In this document: piece by piece, positions 9,768-20,824 of the stretch
Layout of the letters: each line of letters opens with the position of its first letter
Position numbering within the stretch: position 1 is the stretch's first letter
Assembly (NCBI RefSeq): GCF_000002425.4
Contig: NC_037270.1
Coordinates: 15,666,321-15,730,320 of the forward strand
DNA from: Physcomitrium patens
Taxonomy: Eukaryota; Streptophyta; Bryopsida; Funariales; Funariaceae
Direction: 5' to 3'
DNA: 64,000 bases
The notes under the pieces: generated by a model
What the model saw: the letters and a program-made list of their open reading frames with translations, nothing else
Databases searched by the model: none
Told to the model about the DNA's origin: nothing
Program-made: the position numbers and the translations under genes

Positions 9768-10698
9768 ATTTTTAGTAGCTCCAAATGTAGAAGGCAGTTA
9801 AAGATTTTATACAATCTTGTGATGTTTGCTTAAGTTCAAAAAATCTTCATCATTGACCTTATAGATTTCTTCAACCATTATCCATCTCAAAACAACTATG
9901 GTGTTTTCTTTTTATGGATTTTATCAAGAAATCTTTCAATCTCATATTCTTGACTTTATATATATAATAGTAGATTGTTTCACCAAGATGGCACATTTTA
10001 TACCATGTACAAAATCTATCACAAGTAAAGAAATAGCCAAGCTTTTCCTTGACAACATCTATCACTATCATGGATTGTATAAGAATATTATATTGGATAG
10101 GAGAACTCAATTTTTATTAAGATTTTAGAGAATGTTTTTCAAGTTTCTAAAGGTGGATATAAAACTATCTACAACTTTTCATCCTCAAATTGATAGACAA
10201 ATAGAATATATAAATCAAGTTTTGGAGCAAAATTTGAGCTGTACCATTAATTATCAATAAGATCATTGAATAACTCTTTAATCATTAGCAATGTTTGCTT
10301 ATACTAACATGATATATTTTTCTATACAAAAAATACCTTTCTTTGCTAATTATTATTATTATCTATGACTTGATATTTTTAACTTTTTAAAAGTTGATAA
10401 TCTTATAATAGAAGATTTGGTAAATCATTTATTTGAGTTATATGTAATAATAAAGGTACTATTAAAAGAGGCTCAAGAACAACAAAAGAGCAACATAAAT
10501 GCCCATCACAATGAACAATTTTATTTCTACGTTGGTAATAAGGTATGGTTACTTTGTCGTAATATGAAAAATTATTTTTCTTTCTGACAAGTTGGATTGT
10601 TGTAGACTTAGACCATTTCCTATTTGTGAATAAGTCAATCCAATTGCTTACCAATTATATCTATTTAAATCTATGAAAATCCATTCCATATTTCACAT

Positions 10699-12320
10699 TG
10701 TCATATTGTGGTTCAGCTATTATGTAAAAATAATGGATTTATATATTTAATACACAATATACTAGACAACATGATGAAAGCCATGTTAGTGGATTTTTGT
10801 TGATTATAGGATGTAGATAGATTACTACCTCAAAAAAAAGTTGTTTAAAAGAGCTTCTATTAGAATTTATATAACTTTATTATCTTTTGATAGTGACTTT
10901 TAAGTTGATCTTATTAATATTAACTTTTAAATATTTAGAGTCACCTTTGTTAGATATTGGTGATCCTTAAAGTCTTATTTTGTTTCTTTTATATAGTGTT
11001 TAGAACATATATTGTATAAATATTTTTAAAAAAAGAATTAGAGAAGGATTTTGGTAGCAAAAAAAGATAGTTAGGACATCCATATGAATGAATGGAGATG
11101 GATGATATAAAATTCTATTCTTATTGGTCAAAAATCATAACCAATGGGCTTCAAGGAGGCTACCCAAGGCCATGTTATGGATTAGGGTTATACTTTCGAG
11201 GATTCGAGCTTTTAGAGATTATAATCAATAATTTTAGGTTTTTGGCTATAGTTTTGGTACAAATTTTGAGTCAATTGGAGTTTTTATGAAGGAGATATAG
11301 GCGCTTAAAGTCGAGATATCAATTTTGTACCTATTGTCATTCTTTTGGGTATAACGCACCCGTACAAAAAACAATAGAGGGTCGGCAACTGAGATTGGAG
11401 AAAGCACTTTCTTGACTACAATTTTGTTATAAAATTTGATAGATTAAAAGTTGAAATGCAAGAGATATTGGAGGTTGAAATCAGTGCTTACAAATCTAAA
11501 GGTAGTAAGTAATCCAATTCACTAGTGGTTGTATTTTGAGCTATATATTGAGCAATTTGATAAGCTTTTGGCTCAAAATTTCTAAAAATGTGTATAATCA
11601 TGTTAATAAATTTTATGTATAAACTTTGTAGCATTTAAATTTTGGGTTTGTGAGATATGAAAAAAATAGTACTCAAGTGCTTGTAAATTAGGGTTTGAAG
11701 CACCTTCTAGGATTTTTAAGATGCCAAACAATCAGTTACAAATTTACAATTGAATTTTATTTTAATAAAGCTCAAGGATGAATTCTAAATTATTTGTAAA
11801 TTTAAAAAAAATTGAACAGTTGGATCGAGAGATATAAATTTCTAAAGTTCAAGAAGAAAAAAATCTTTGCGGAAAAAGTATATTTTGAAGGGATTTTATT
11901 ATAAATTAAGCATTTTATACAAAGTAAAGGGGTTTTTTGGAAGTCAAGACTTTATATATTTGTTGAAGATGGATATATGGAGCTATGATTAAATTTTGAT
12001 ATAAGGATGTGTTTTTGAAGGAGATTATGGATTTTCTTTGGAATTATTGAAAATCTAACTTACCAGCAAATAGTTAGTTATGATTTGGTATAATCAAGAA
12101 TGTTAGAAAATTTCTAGATATTTAAGAAAGTCTTATGTACAAACCTTCTTAAATGTAAAAAATTTTACTACTAAAATATCTTTTTGATATTGTAATATTT
12201 AATTATCTTCTACTTTAAAGGTTAAATAACTTATTAGAGCTTGGCTAATAAGTTAAAACTAAACTTTCTACACCTAGGTACCCAATGTATTCCCAAATAG
12301 AAAACCACTCAATATGACAA
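10699..12320 (+). mobile_element. TG...CA repeat, copy 2 (solo-LTR-like), inserted in C
   Basis: This 1.62-kb insertion has perfect 10-bp terminal inverted repeats, TGTCATATTG and CAATATGACA. It aligns in reverse complement with copy 1 (819-2141); about 250 bp near 12000-12270 is extra here. Flanks are ACAT (10695-10698) and ATGT (12321-12324), which fit one ACGT duplication with a CpG decayed differently on each side. It has no protein-coding potential. The parent family is not in the window. Confidence 0.72.
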
Positions 12321-13149
12321 TGTGTCTCTTTTGGAGCCATATAACACAATGAATATCTTGAAAAGAAGACAAATACCACTATCTTATGTAAAAGTGGATA
12401 ATGATGAAGAATTTTAAATAGAAGAAGTCTAAGATTGAAGGCAACGCTAACTTAAGTTGGAATACCTTATTCATTGGCACAAATAAGATATTAGCAAATA
12501 CACATGACAACCAATAAAAAATCTTACAAATATAACAAAGAAGGTCAAATCTTTTCTTCAACAACATCCATTAAAATCAAAATAAAGGATAGCAAATCTT
12601 TGGTTAAAAAAAAACACAATTTAGAAAAGATTGCATCCTATCTTCTATCATTGTTTGTAGTTTCTATGTAATTGTGGCATTAAAGTGATAGAGAATCAAT
12701 AACCAGCAAATTTAACTCAAAGCCATCATTTGCTGACTTATTGGACAAGATATTGCAATTATCATAGCCTTCAAGATGATGTAATAAAGATGACGACCTT
12801 CAAAGATGATATATTCTTCTTCAAATAGATGGCAAGATATTATACATTTGGTATCACAACTTGAAAAGAGAGTCTTAATGTTTGGTGATTTTATTGAAGA
12901 TGGAAACAATTCTTGATGGTGTTACCAATTTTTTGTTTGAAAGAAGTTACAAAGTCTCGACAATGATTAAATAACAGGGTAATCTTTCTACATTTGAATG
13001 AAATATTATCAATAGCTAAGAAGTCCTATGAACTATCTTTGAAGGGATCAAAGATCAGAACACATAGCAAATATAATTTGCCACATCTTAGACTTCTTTA
13101 ATATGTGATTACCTCTCCTCATGGAACTCATCTCTAAAAAGGGGGATAA

Positions 13150-13694
13150 TGTCAAGGACATACATTTATTATAATTCTTACATAGATAATATGAATAGGT
13201 AGAGATACTTAAAAGTACATTAATTTCATAATATCTTCTAAAAAAGCTTCTTAGAAGCTTCATAAACATTGTTTTCACTTTACATGTTTTTATAATTGAT
13301 TGGTAGATAACAAATTTGGTCAATAAGCTAACTATGTGCCACACATGTTGATAGCTTGTGGAACAAGCTAATTATAAGGCTTCATATAGAAAACTTGCCT
13401 TGTAAATTAAGATATATATCATGCAAAGTCAACATGTTTTTGGAAGTCCTATAGAACGTCGCTATATAGATCTTAGGTAAATAGTATATATAAAGGCAAG
13501 AATGAAGCTTTCTTCATTGTTGTCAACTCTTTTCTTGTTTCTAATCTAATTTCAAGAGTCTTTAGTTTTTTTGTCTTTTAGCAATAGCCATTCTAGTTTC
13601 TTTTTAAAATATATACTTCTTTATTTTTATTTTGTCATATTTCTTTAAGAAATTCTCTTATTGATTTTCTTTCATCTAGTTCTTGTTTTTGACA
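13150..13694 (+). repeat. 3' LTR of remnant C
   Basis: It runs from TGTCAAGGACATAC to TTGTTTTTGACA, about 545 bp. It aligns along its length with the B and D LTRs, including the TATA region and GCAATAGCCATTC, with much divergence. A purine-rich AAAAAGGGGG precedes it. Confidence 0.85.
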
Positions 13695-14545
13695 CTTAAC
13701 CAACAAATTAGCCATGTATTACATGTATTAATAGCTTGTGGTATAAGCTAATAATGTAGTACACATATAAGAAACTTATCTTCCAAGTTAAGACATGTAT
13801 CTCACAAATTGGACACATATTAAAGGTCTTATAAAACATTGTTATATAGCTTCTAATTAGATAGTATTTATGGAGACAAAAGTAAAACCTTCTTTACTCT
13901 TATCAATGCCTTTTTAGTCTTTAGTCTTGTTACAAGACTTTCTAATCTTCTTGTTTTTGACAAAAGCTATTTTAGTTTAATATTATACTATCTTTGAGTG
14001 ATTTTTTAGTCTTTTTGAATAATACAAGAATGTTTTGATTTTTTAGTTCTTTGAGATTCATATTGTTAATAATTTGAAAAAAATCAAATTTACAAGTCAA
14101 ATTTGTTTAAGTTGTATATGGAAGGAAAAATTATGAATACTACTCTTGACAAAAGAGTGAATAGATTTACAACCATTACAAATCTTTATGAGTTTGTCAA
14201 CACTTAGTATGAAAATTTCACGTATTTCTAATATCAACTATAAATGTATTATTTTGATGCCTATCAAAGAGATCAACAATGAAGTTTAAAGTCTATTCCA
14301 AAAAGTTGTGTCATTGAGAGAAGCAAGCAGATTAAGTTCATAACTAAATCAAATAATCTTGCTATTGCAAATATGTGGGAGGCAAAGATAAGTATGCTAG
14401 AGAAGTTCAATGGAACAAGATCAAAGTTTTGAGGATTTTTATAATAAGTAAAGCTTTATTTAAGATTGCATCTTTCTCAATATCCTAATAGATTTACTCA
14501 AGTTGGATTTATAAATACACTTATAAGTACACTTCTTATTTTGTA
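13695..14545 (+). mobile_element. Chromovirus remnant I (partial LTR and gag trace)
   Basis: Directly abutting the LTR of C is a second, incomplete LTR (13695 to about 14070) that begins inside U3 and resembles the A-type LTR. After some unrecognised leader, a gag trace is readable near 14385-14545 (EKFNGTRSKF, then sequence like the family's SYPTPRSQVKFIGTLLS). This is probably the 5' end of another very old element, with many breaks. Confidence 0.6.
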
Positions 14546-15209
14546 AGAATATATTAAAGATGAAATATTTTTTGTTCATATACATATCCATACTTGGATA
14601 ATGTTTTTTGTTGGTATGGTAGTTGGTTGTATCTACAATTATTGTGAAATTACTGTGAATTGTGCACAAAGATTATTTTCTCTTTAAATAAAGAGAAAAT
14701 GGTGGAATAGCAATCTTTCTTATAGCTAGTTTTATACTTTTATAGTATTAGAACAGAATTGAGAAGGAAAAATTGTATTTTTGTGTTTTTTGATCTACAT
14801 TTGACATTATAGTCTTCTTACAAGAAGACATTTTTGTTTTTACCTGAAGACCTTAATATCAGCATTGAATAGACATGGATTGGTCTAGTTACCTCATCAG
14901 TGGAGAACATCACTTTGGAAACATACGCATGAAATAGATATTATCAAAACATTTCGTTGACACTTGGCTATCAGTGTATCATGGTGCTAGTATTTAGCAA
15001 ATTGTTATCGCCAGTTGCGTGTATACTGTCTAGATAAGCTAGAAGAATCTGCTCTGTTTTTTCCTTGTCTTTCATACCGCATATTCAAACAATTCATAGA
15101 TGTTGAAGAAGGGCAAAACTCACGAAAGACACTGTAGATAAATATTTAGAAAGGGAAATTACAAATTGAAATCAATGAATGACATGTATGCCATGTGCAT
15201 CATTGGTTT
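14546..15209. other. Spacer downstream of the lipocalin gene
   Basis: AT-rich sequence without a recognisable gene or repeat. The part next to 15209 should hold the 3' UTR of the minus-strand lipocalin gene; no clear end signal was identified. Confidence 0.5.
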
Positions 15210-15997
15210 TTACTTTCCGAAGAGGGATTTTAACCACCACACTCCAGCGCGATCTGTGTTCTCCGAATTCGAGGTTCCTTCTTCCCCTATTTCTGGAATT
15301 TGCTGCGTTTTATGTAACTTGCTAACATCGTAACCTTCGTTAGTTGCATGCTCCAGAAGTTGATTGTAAATTTCGTCGCTGAGCTCTGGCGTCCGAGATA
15401 AAACCTGAAGATCCATCAGCGCATAAGTTGCGTTAGGAAAGGGAAGGAATTCGGGGGTAGCAACATGAATTCTGGTATGCTTAGGATCAGACCGAGGTAC
15501 ACATGCTCTAAAATAACACTTCTGCGTAAATCATTGACCTATTTTTTCCTAAAGAACAATTCACAGCATTTGATGTCCTGAGGAGAAGGGTGTGAAAAAA
15601 TAAGGAATCGCGATTAACGTACCCAGAGATATCTTCTGGAGGGTTGGCCTATTAGGGCCCACTGATAATTCTCATCAAGCTTCATTACCCAGTAATCTCC
15701 CGTAACAGGAAATATTGGGAAGAAAGGTGGCACTAGGAAGCGCACTTTGAGTTTAGCGTCAGGGCTGGCAGCATCTGCCTTCCACGCTTTACCCTCGATG
15801 TAGCTGCGCTTGCCGCTTACCCAAGTTTCATTGAGAACGTGAATAGTTTGGTCTTCTTTCAGGGCATACGTCGCACGAGAATTGGTTCCCGTTGAAGGTT
15901 GGAACCGCGAGGGAATTGACGCAATCTCATACCATCGCCCTTGATAGCGCTTAAGGTCGACATTCTGCACCACGTTTAAGTCCTTTTCGCCTCCCAT
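15210..15997 (-). CDS. TIL: Temperature-induced lipocalin (TIL)
   Basis: This two-exon gene encodes 189 residues. Exon 1 is 15997-15623 (125 codons, donor GTACGT); the intron is 218 bp; exon 2 is 15404-15210 (64 codons plus stop, acceptor CTTCAG); phase 0. The product starts MGGEKDLNVVQNVDLKRYQG. Lipocalin signature GRWYEIASIPSRFQP is at about residues 20-34, the second conserved region PVTGDYWVMKLD at about 97-108, and the plant TIL block SRRYLW-VLSRTPELSDEIYNQL spans the intron. The C-terminus GVWWLKSLFGK matches the family. Length and the two-exon layout are typical. TIL proteins are small beta-barrels without a signal peptide that associate with the plasma membrane and protect against heat, cold and oxidative damage, probably by binding lipids. 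That role is family knowledge. Confidence 0.96.
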
Positions 15998-17891
15998 CTT
16001 TGTAAGAAAACTGGAGCTATCCTTCTACTTAAAATCTGTCGCAGCTACGCAGTTAACAAGAGAGGATACTGCAACTTCTCAGGCAATAAAGTTTGAATCC
16101 TGCACAGTAAACGTTCAGCGTTCAGCATTCAGCAAGTCCATGGCTTCACCCAAGTCTACTGACAAAACATTTAAGATTGGCAAACCCCATTACTTAATAA
16201 CTGCAAGCCAGACGAGGGTATCAACGACTCGTTAGCACCATTCAATTCTGAATAATATCTACAAGTTCAAAACTCCAGAAATTCGGGAGAACCTTATCCA
16301 CGGGCGAAAATTATCTACGAGAGAACATGCGGCAGTGCGACTCCTCACAAACTAAATAAACCCACGATGACTCAAAAAAGAATATAAAAGCAAACACAGG
16401 TGGCAAACCACGTCAAGCACATACACATCTTCACTCACAATTGAACATTCACCGGTCAGAACCCAACTCGCAAATCGAACGTGCCTCGACGAGTGACAAA
16501 TTGTGAAGATTGCAGAAATACGCTGAAGAGGAGAGGGGGTTAATAGAAGCGATGGAGTAGCAAGCAAGGGAGAGGTCGGCGCATGAAGGGTCTAGTAGTT
16601 ACTGGAAGGTGGTGGAGCACAGGTCACGTCTTGAGGCCCCTTTTCCAATGCAGCTTTTGCTAATTCTGTCGCTCTTTCTAATTTTTTCTGCTGAATCGTA
16701 GTGTGATGCTATGATATCTGCCTCTCCATCTTTCTCTCTCGCTCCCTCACACGCATACACACACTCTCCACCTCTCTGTGCCCCACCTTCGCTGGTTTGA
16801 AGAGCTCCCTGTGCTGTCCTTCTTCTTCTGCATGTCTGTCACAGTCCACCTCCTGCAAAACCACGATAAGCCTGTACACTTGGACACCTACCCACTGTGT
16901 GACTAAAGGGAAAGGATCCATGAAGGTGGCAAAACTAAGCCAGACTATTCCTCACCACTTTTTTGCTTGGTGTGTAGATATCCTAAAATATAGGAATGTC
17001 CATTCCCATTGTTTCAAAGTTTCCATTTCCATAAGGGAGACGAGAGTCTAACCAACCAAGAAGACAATGACTATGATGGCAGCTCAATTTTTATTTTATT
17101 TTATTTTGGTATGATAGGATGGAGGGGTGGCAATGCTCTTCACTTCTAGTGATAAAAACACAAGCTCTGGATGTGAAGATGTGTGCAAAGGCTGCCCCTC
17201 AGATTTGTCAATATGTTGTTGCTGATTCTTGATTCATACCACCTTCTTTGCAACTACAGAAAAATGGCCTTTTGCTGCTGTCTCTTTGCCCTCTCATCAT
17301 TAGATGTTTTCCTTTTTTTCTTTACTTTTTACCTTTTTACATTTCTTTCAGTTTTTGTGCACATCAAGATCACATTAGAGGGCATAAGACAAGGTGAAAA
17401 AGAATGAGGAATCAGAGGTTGTCATTGTGAACACAAAATTGTCCTCCACATGGCAAATGGGCAATACCCTGTTGCCTGCAAACTGGCAAAGCAAGCCAGC
17501 AGAAAAATCACTCTTGACCCTGAGAGAGAGACAACACATGTTGTAAGTTCCAAAGAACTGTATCATGCCCTCCTCACCTCCTTGTGAACCCAAGCTCCTT
17601 CACCTTTCTCCTCACCTCATTCCAACTCATCTTGTGCACCCTCTTATTGTGTCATGGTAGCAAATGCTAAGAGTGCAAGCAATGTGTGCTGATTGATGCA
17701 CTGCTCTGGCAACATTGGTTCTATCATGAACCTAATGGAACATGAGTTTGAAGGAGAGCAAGAGATGGATTGGTTCTCTTGGATGAGTCCTTTCTTTGCA
17801 TTCCCTGTGGTAGCCCTGAGTATGTGTGCATGTGTGTGTAAGTGTGTCTTGGGAAATTAGAGGAGTTCTCTTCTTGACATATATGCTTCTT

Positions 17892-17895
<4 letters not shown>

Positions 17896-17922
<27 letters not shown>
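17896..17922. repeat. (TC)n microsatellite
   Basis: An uninterrupted TC dinucleotide run of about 27 bp preceded by a T run. Confidence 0.95.
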
Positions 17923-18373
17923 TAAGACAAGCAAGTAGTAGTGATTCCAGTCTGAGTTCTGATTGGGAGGAGCTATGAGCATTTCTCTGCATTGATCACA
18001 ATTATGGGAGTTTTCACATTGTGGGGCTTTCCTGAGATTTACCAATGCACCACAGTATATTTTTGTTCTGCTCTTTGAAATAATCTGTGCCTTGACATGT
18101 GGATTCCATTGCTAGAATGAAAAAATCTTGCCAACAACAATGACAACAACAATGCCATTAGCAGGTATACGGATAACTTTACTTGTATATCCATCTGTTA
18201 AAGATTTATATGGGTATGCAAATAAACTTTATTTGTATATCCATTGGATGTTATTGGTATGTGGAAAGATGTGAAAAAAATTATTAAAAAAAAAATCAAA
18301 AGTGGGAGGATGCAATATATTGTTAATGTTGAAATAGGAAAATTGAAGTTTTTAAGAAAAGAGCGTTCTTTAA

Positions 18374-18378
<5 letters not shown>

Positions 18379-18409
<31 letters not shown>

Positions 18410-18428
18410 TGTGTGTGTGTGTGTGTGA
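18379..18428. repeat. Compound (TA)n-(GT)n microsatellite
   Basis: About 27 bp of TA repeat passes directly into about 22 bp of GT repeat. This is a typical unstable compound microsatellite. Confidence 0.95.
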
Positions 18429-19338
18429 GAATAGAAGACATGATTATTCTCTTGACGAATTTTTCAAAATTAGAATTTTTAAAATACATAATTAGAAATA
18501 TATTTAAAATATCAATGTTAAAAGATGATAGTGACTTTAGGCTTTAAAAATGTAAAAGATATAAATGTGCAATTTTTATTTCAAGAGCATGAAAAAGATG
18601 CATTGGAAAGTAAAAGCCAAACCATAGGTACATAGTTAACTTAGTCTATGGAGTGTTAGAAAAAAAAAGTTTTTCTTTTGATAAAAGTAAGTCAATGTTG
18701 TTAATAGATTGTCAAACCAGTCATATGTGACACTCATTGTAAAGTTTTTTGAAGGAGATACATGAGAACTTAATTCTTTTACCTATGGGAAACCAAAGAG
18801 CTTAAAGAAAAATAAAGAATTGCCCTCGTAATCATCAAAATCAACTTTTCAAATTTCAGATCAAAAATTTTAACTTAAAATATTTCTTTGAAGAATTTTA
18901 CTTCTTGATAGAAAAGAATTGTGATACAGAAATACATATAAGTTTAAAAATTACATGAAGAACAGTAGAACCAAAGATTCAACTGTGGTCATAAAAAGTG
19001 TAAATATATAAATATTTAACATTATGTTTATAATTATATGTCTAAAATTTGAAGAGAATTTTAACCAAAAACGTATATGAATGAAGTTGTAAAAAGAACA
19101 TAGAATAGTAAATCTTCATGATGATAGGACCTGAGATAGAAATGCTGGAAAATTTGAATGAGGGTGTTCAAAACAAATGTATTTTAATTGCACACTCAAA
19201 GTTATAAGTAAGATATATCTTAAACTATAAAGTATGACTACAAGAAATTTTATGTTTTATTTGGTTTTTCTAATACATTTCTTGATAAGTAATAATTTAA
19301 CATTCATGCTATTATTTATATGAAATTTTATATAAATA

Positions 19339-19369
19339 GATTAGACCATGACTTCCTCATGGTCTAATC
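19339..19369. repeat. Perfect 13-bp inverted repeat
   Basis: GATTAGACCATGA and TCATGGTCTAATC flank a 5-base CTTCC loop. The pairing is perfect and stops sharply at both ends. It stands alone in AT-rich sequence with no gene adjacent; function is unknown. Confidence 0.8.
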
Positions 19370-20824
19370 AATCAATTCTAGTGAAATCCTAAATCCCATA
19401 TTTCAAGATGGCGGGTCCACCAACTCATAAGTACACAACATCCTGTGAGAAGATGTATTGAAATGAAGGCTATTGCAAATGAATGTTACAGAGATTGTGT
19501 TCCTATGAACAAATATTCAATGACATGATTTTCTCACATGTTTTGTACTATAATGCACTAGATACAAGAAGGGATAAATCAATAAGATACTTTTTATAAT
19601 GAATTTATTTTCCAAGAAAACGGATATATTTAGAAAAGAAGAAACAGGCCAGAAAAAAAAAAAAGGAAAAAAAAAACTACATTCCACCAAATAAAGAATG
19701 AAGATGCATTATTTTAATCAAATTTAGATTTCTCCTCAAAAAATCATTATCAGCAACAATTTGAAGATAACCCATAAATTTTTAATGCCGTTTCATTTTA
19801 TTTTATTTTTCAGATGTTAAGAAAGTAGTGTTTTTGTATCTGATGTACACTAATGGAGAATGACAATAACAGCGTATTTGATTATCTACTTTGCTGCAAG
19901 ATATTAAAAATAGTAATAACGGGAGGATACTTTGAATGAAGTGCAGTAGGAATGTTGGAGGAGGGGAAGAAGGAGAATACACATCTTGGATATTTGGGGT
20001 ACAAAAAGTGTGTATGCTATCACTGAAAGCAGTCCGCCTTCAATTCAAACAAACACACCAACACACCAACTCAGAGCGACACAGAGACATGGAGAGTGAG
20101 AGTGAGCGCGCGAGAGAGAGGAAGGTTCAACAGCATCCAAGAAAATGCGTTCAGAATATGATGAGTTCAGAAGGGCACAAGTGTGAACGGAGTCGGGCAG
20201 GTTACGCTGCCAATGAGACGGATTTGGCACCGACGTGTAAGTTCTTGGCGGCGACAGCACACACCGCGACTCGTTCATATCTACGTGGCACCGACGGTGC
20301 ATTGTCCAGGTGGCAGCATAAGGGTGCGCCACAATCGGGGAGGAAGAGCCCCGAACGAACCGAACTTCTTGATGGATGGATGAGAGAGATGGAGGTGCAG
20401 GAGTTTACGGAAACAAACAAGGGCAACAACAACAACAATGGCATCAGCAGCAGCAGTGTAGGAAAAAGACGAATGAATGAATGGGGCTGAAGAGGAGGAG
20501 GAGGAGCATTAGGTTTTCAGGATCTTGCTTCCTGCGGTTTCGACCATGTCGGTACTTGCACACGTTAGGAGCCACCTGTCTCCGAGTTCTCCTGATTCCT
20601 CCTAACTACTACTACTTTATATGATCACAGGGACTATTAATCCGAGTGCGGTACCTTTATTATGCCCTCTCCTCTTTTGTGTTCTTATATACAGTTGGGT
20701 TGGATTCCGAACCGCTGCAAATTTCCAAAAAGGCTCTTGTAACTTGTTGGCATTCGTTCAACTGCCAAGGCGTTTTCCTAGATAATTGTACTCGTTGCGT
20801 GTAGAACACAAGTGATTCCTCGCT

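Larger units (their letters stand above)
9768..13694 (+). mobile_element. Chromovirus remnant C (3' part, old)
   Basis: This is the decayed 3' half of a plus-strand element of the B family. Integrase core (about 9768-10690; YIIVDCFTKMAHFIPCTKSI is still readable near 9960) is followed, after a nested TG...CA repeat (10699-12320), by the integrase end and chromodomain (about 12321-12585), the third-ORF region (about 12690-13110) and a 3' LTR (13150-13694). It carries many breaks. Its 5' half is absent from the window. Confidence 0.85.
15998..20824. other. Spacer between TIL and the ERD7-like gene (divergent promoters)
   Basis: This 4.8-kb intergenic region between divergently transcribed genes should hold both promoters. 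Seen directly: CT-rich tracts near 16715-16790, a (TC)n run (17896-17922), a joined (TA)n-(GT)n run (18379-18428), a perfect 13-bp inverted repeat (19339-19369) and a GA-rich stretch near 20090-20125. The middle (18100-19950) is very AT-rich, and GC rises near the ERD7-like gene. Open frames here are short, with no recognised domain. Confidence 0.6.

Noticed and set aside
16352-17593. Several frames of 70-85 codons on both strands
   Set aside because: They lie in CT-rich, repeat-containing promoter DNA without conserved motifs or splice logic.
19936-20490. Open frame of 184 codons upstream of the ERD7-like gene
   Set aside because: It is low-complexity (GA-rich, AAC and AGC repeats), has no recognised domain, and lies in the promoter region.
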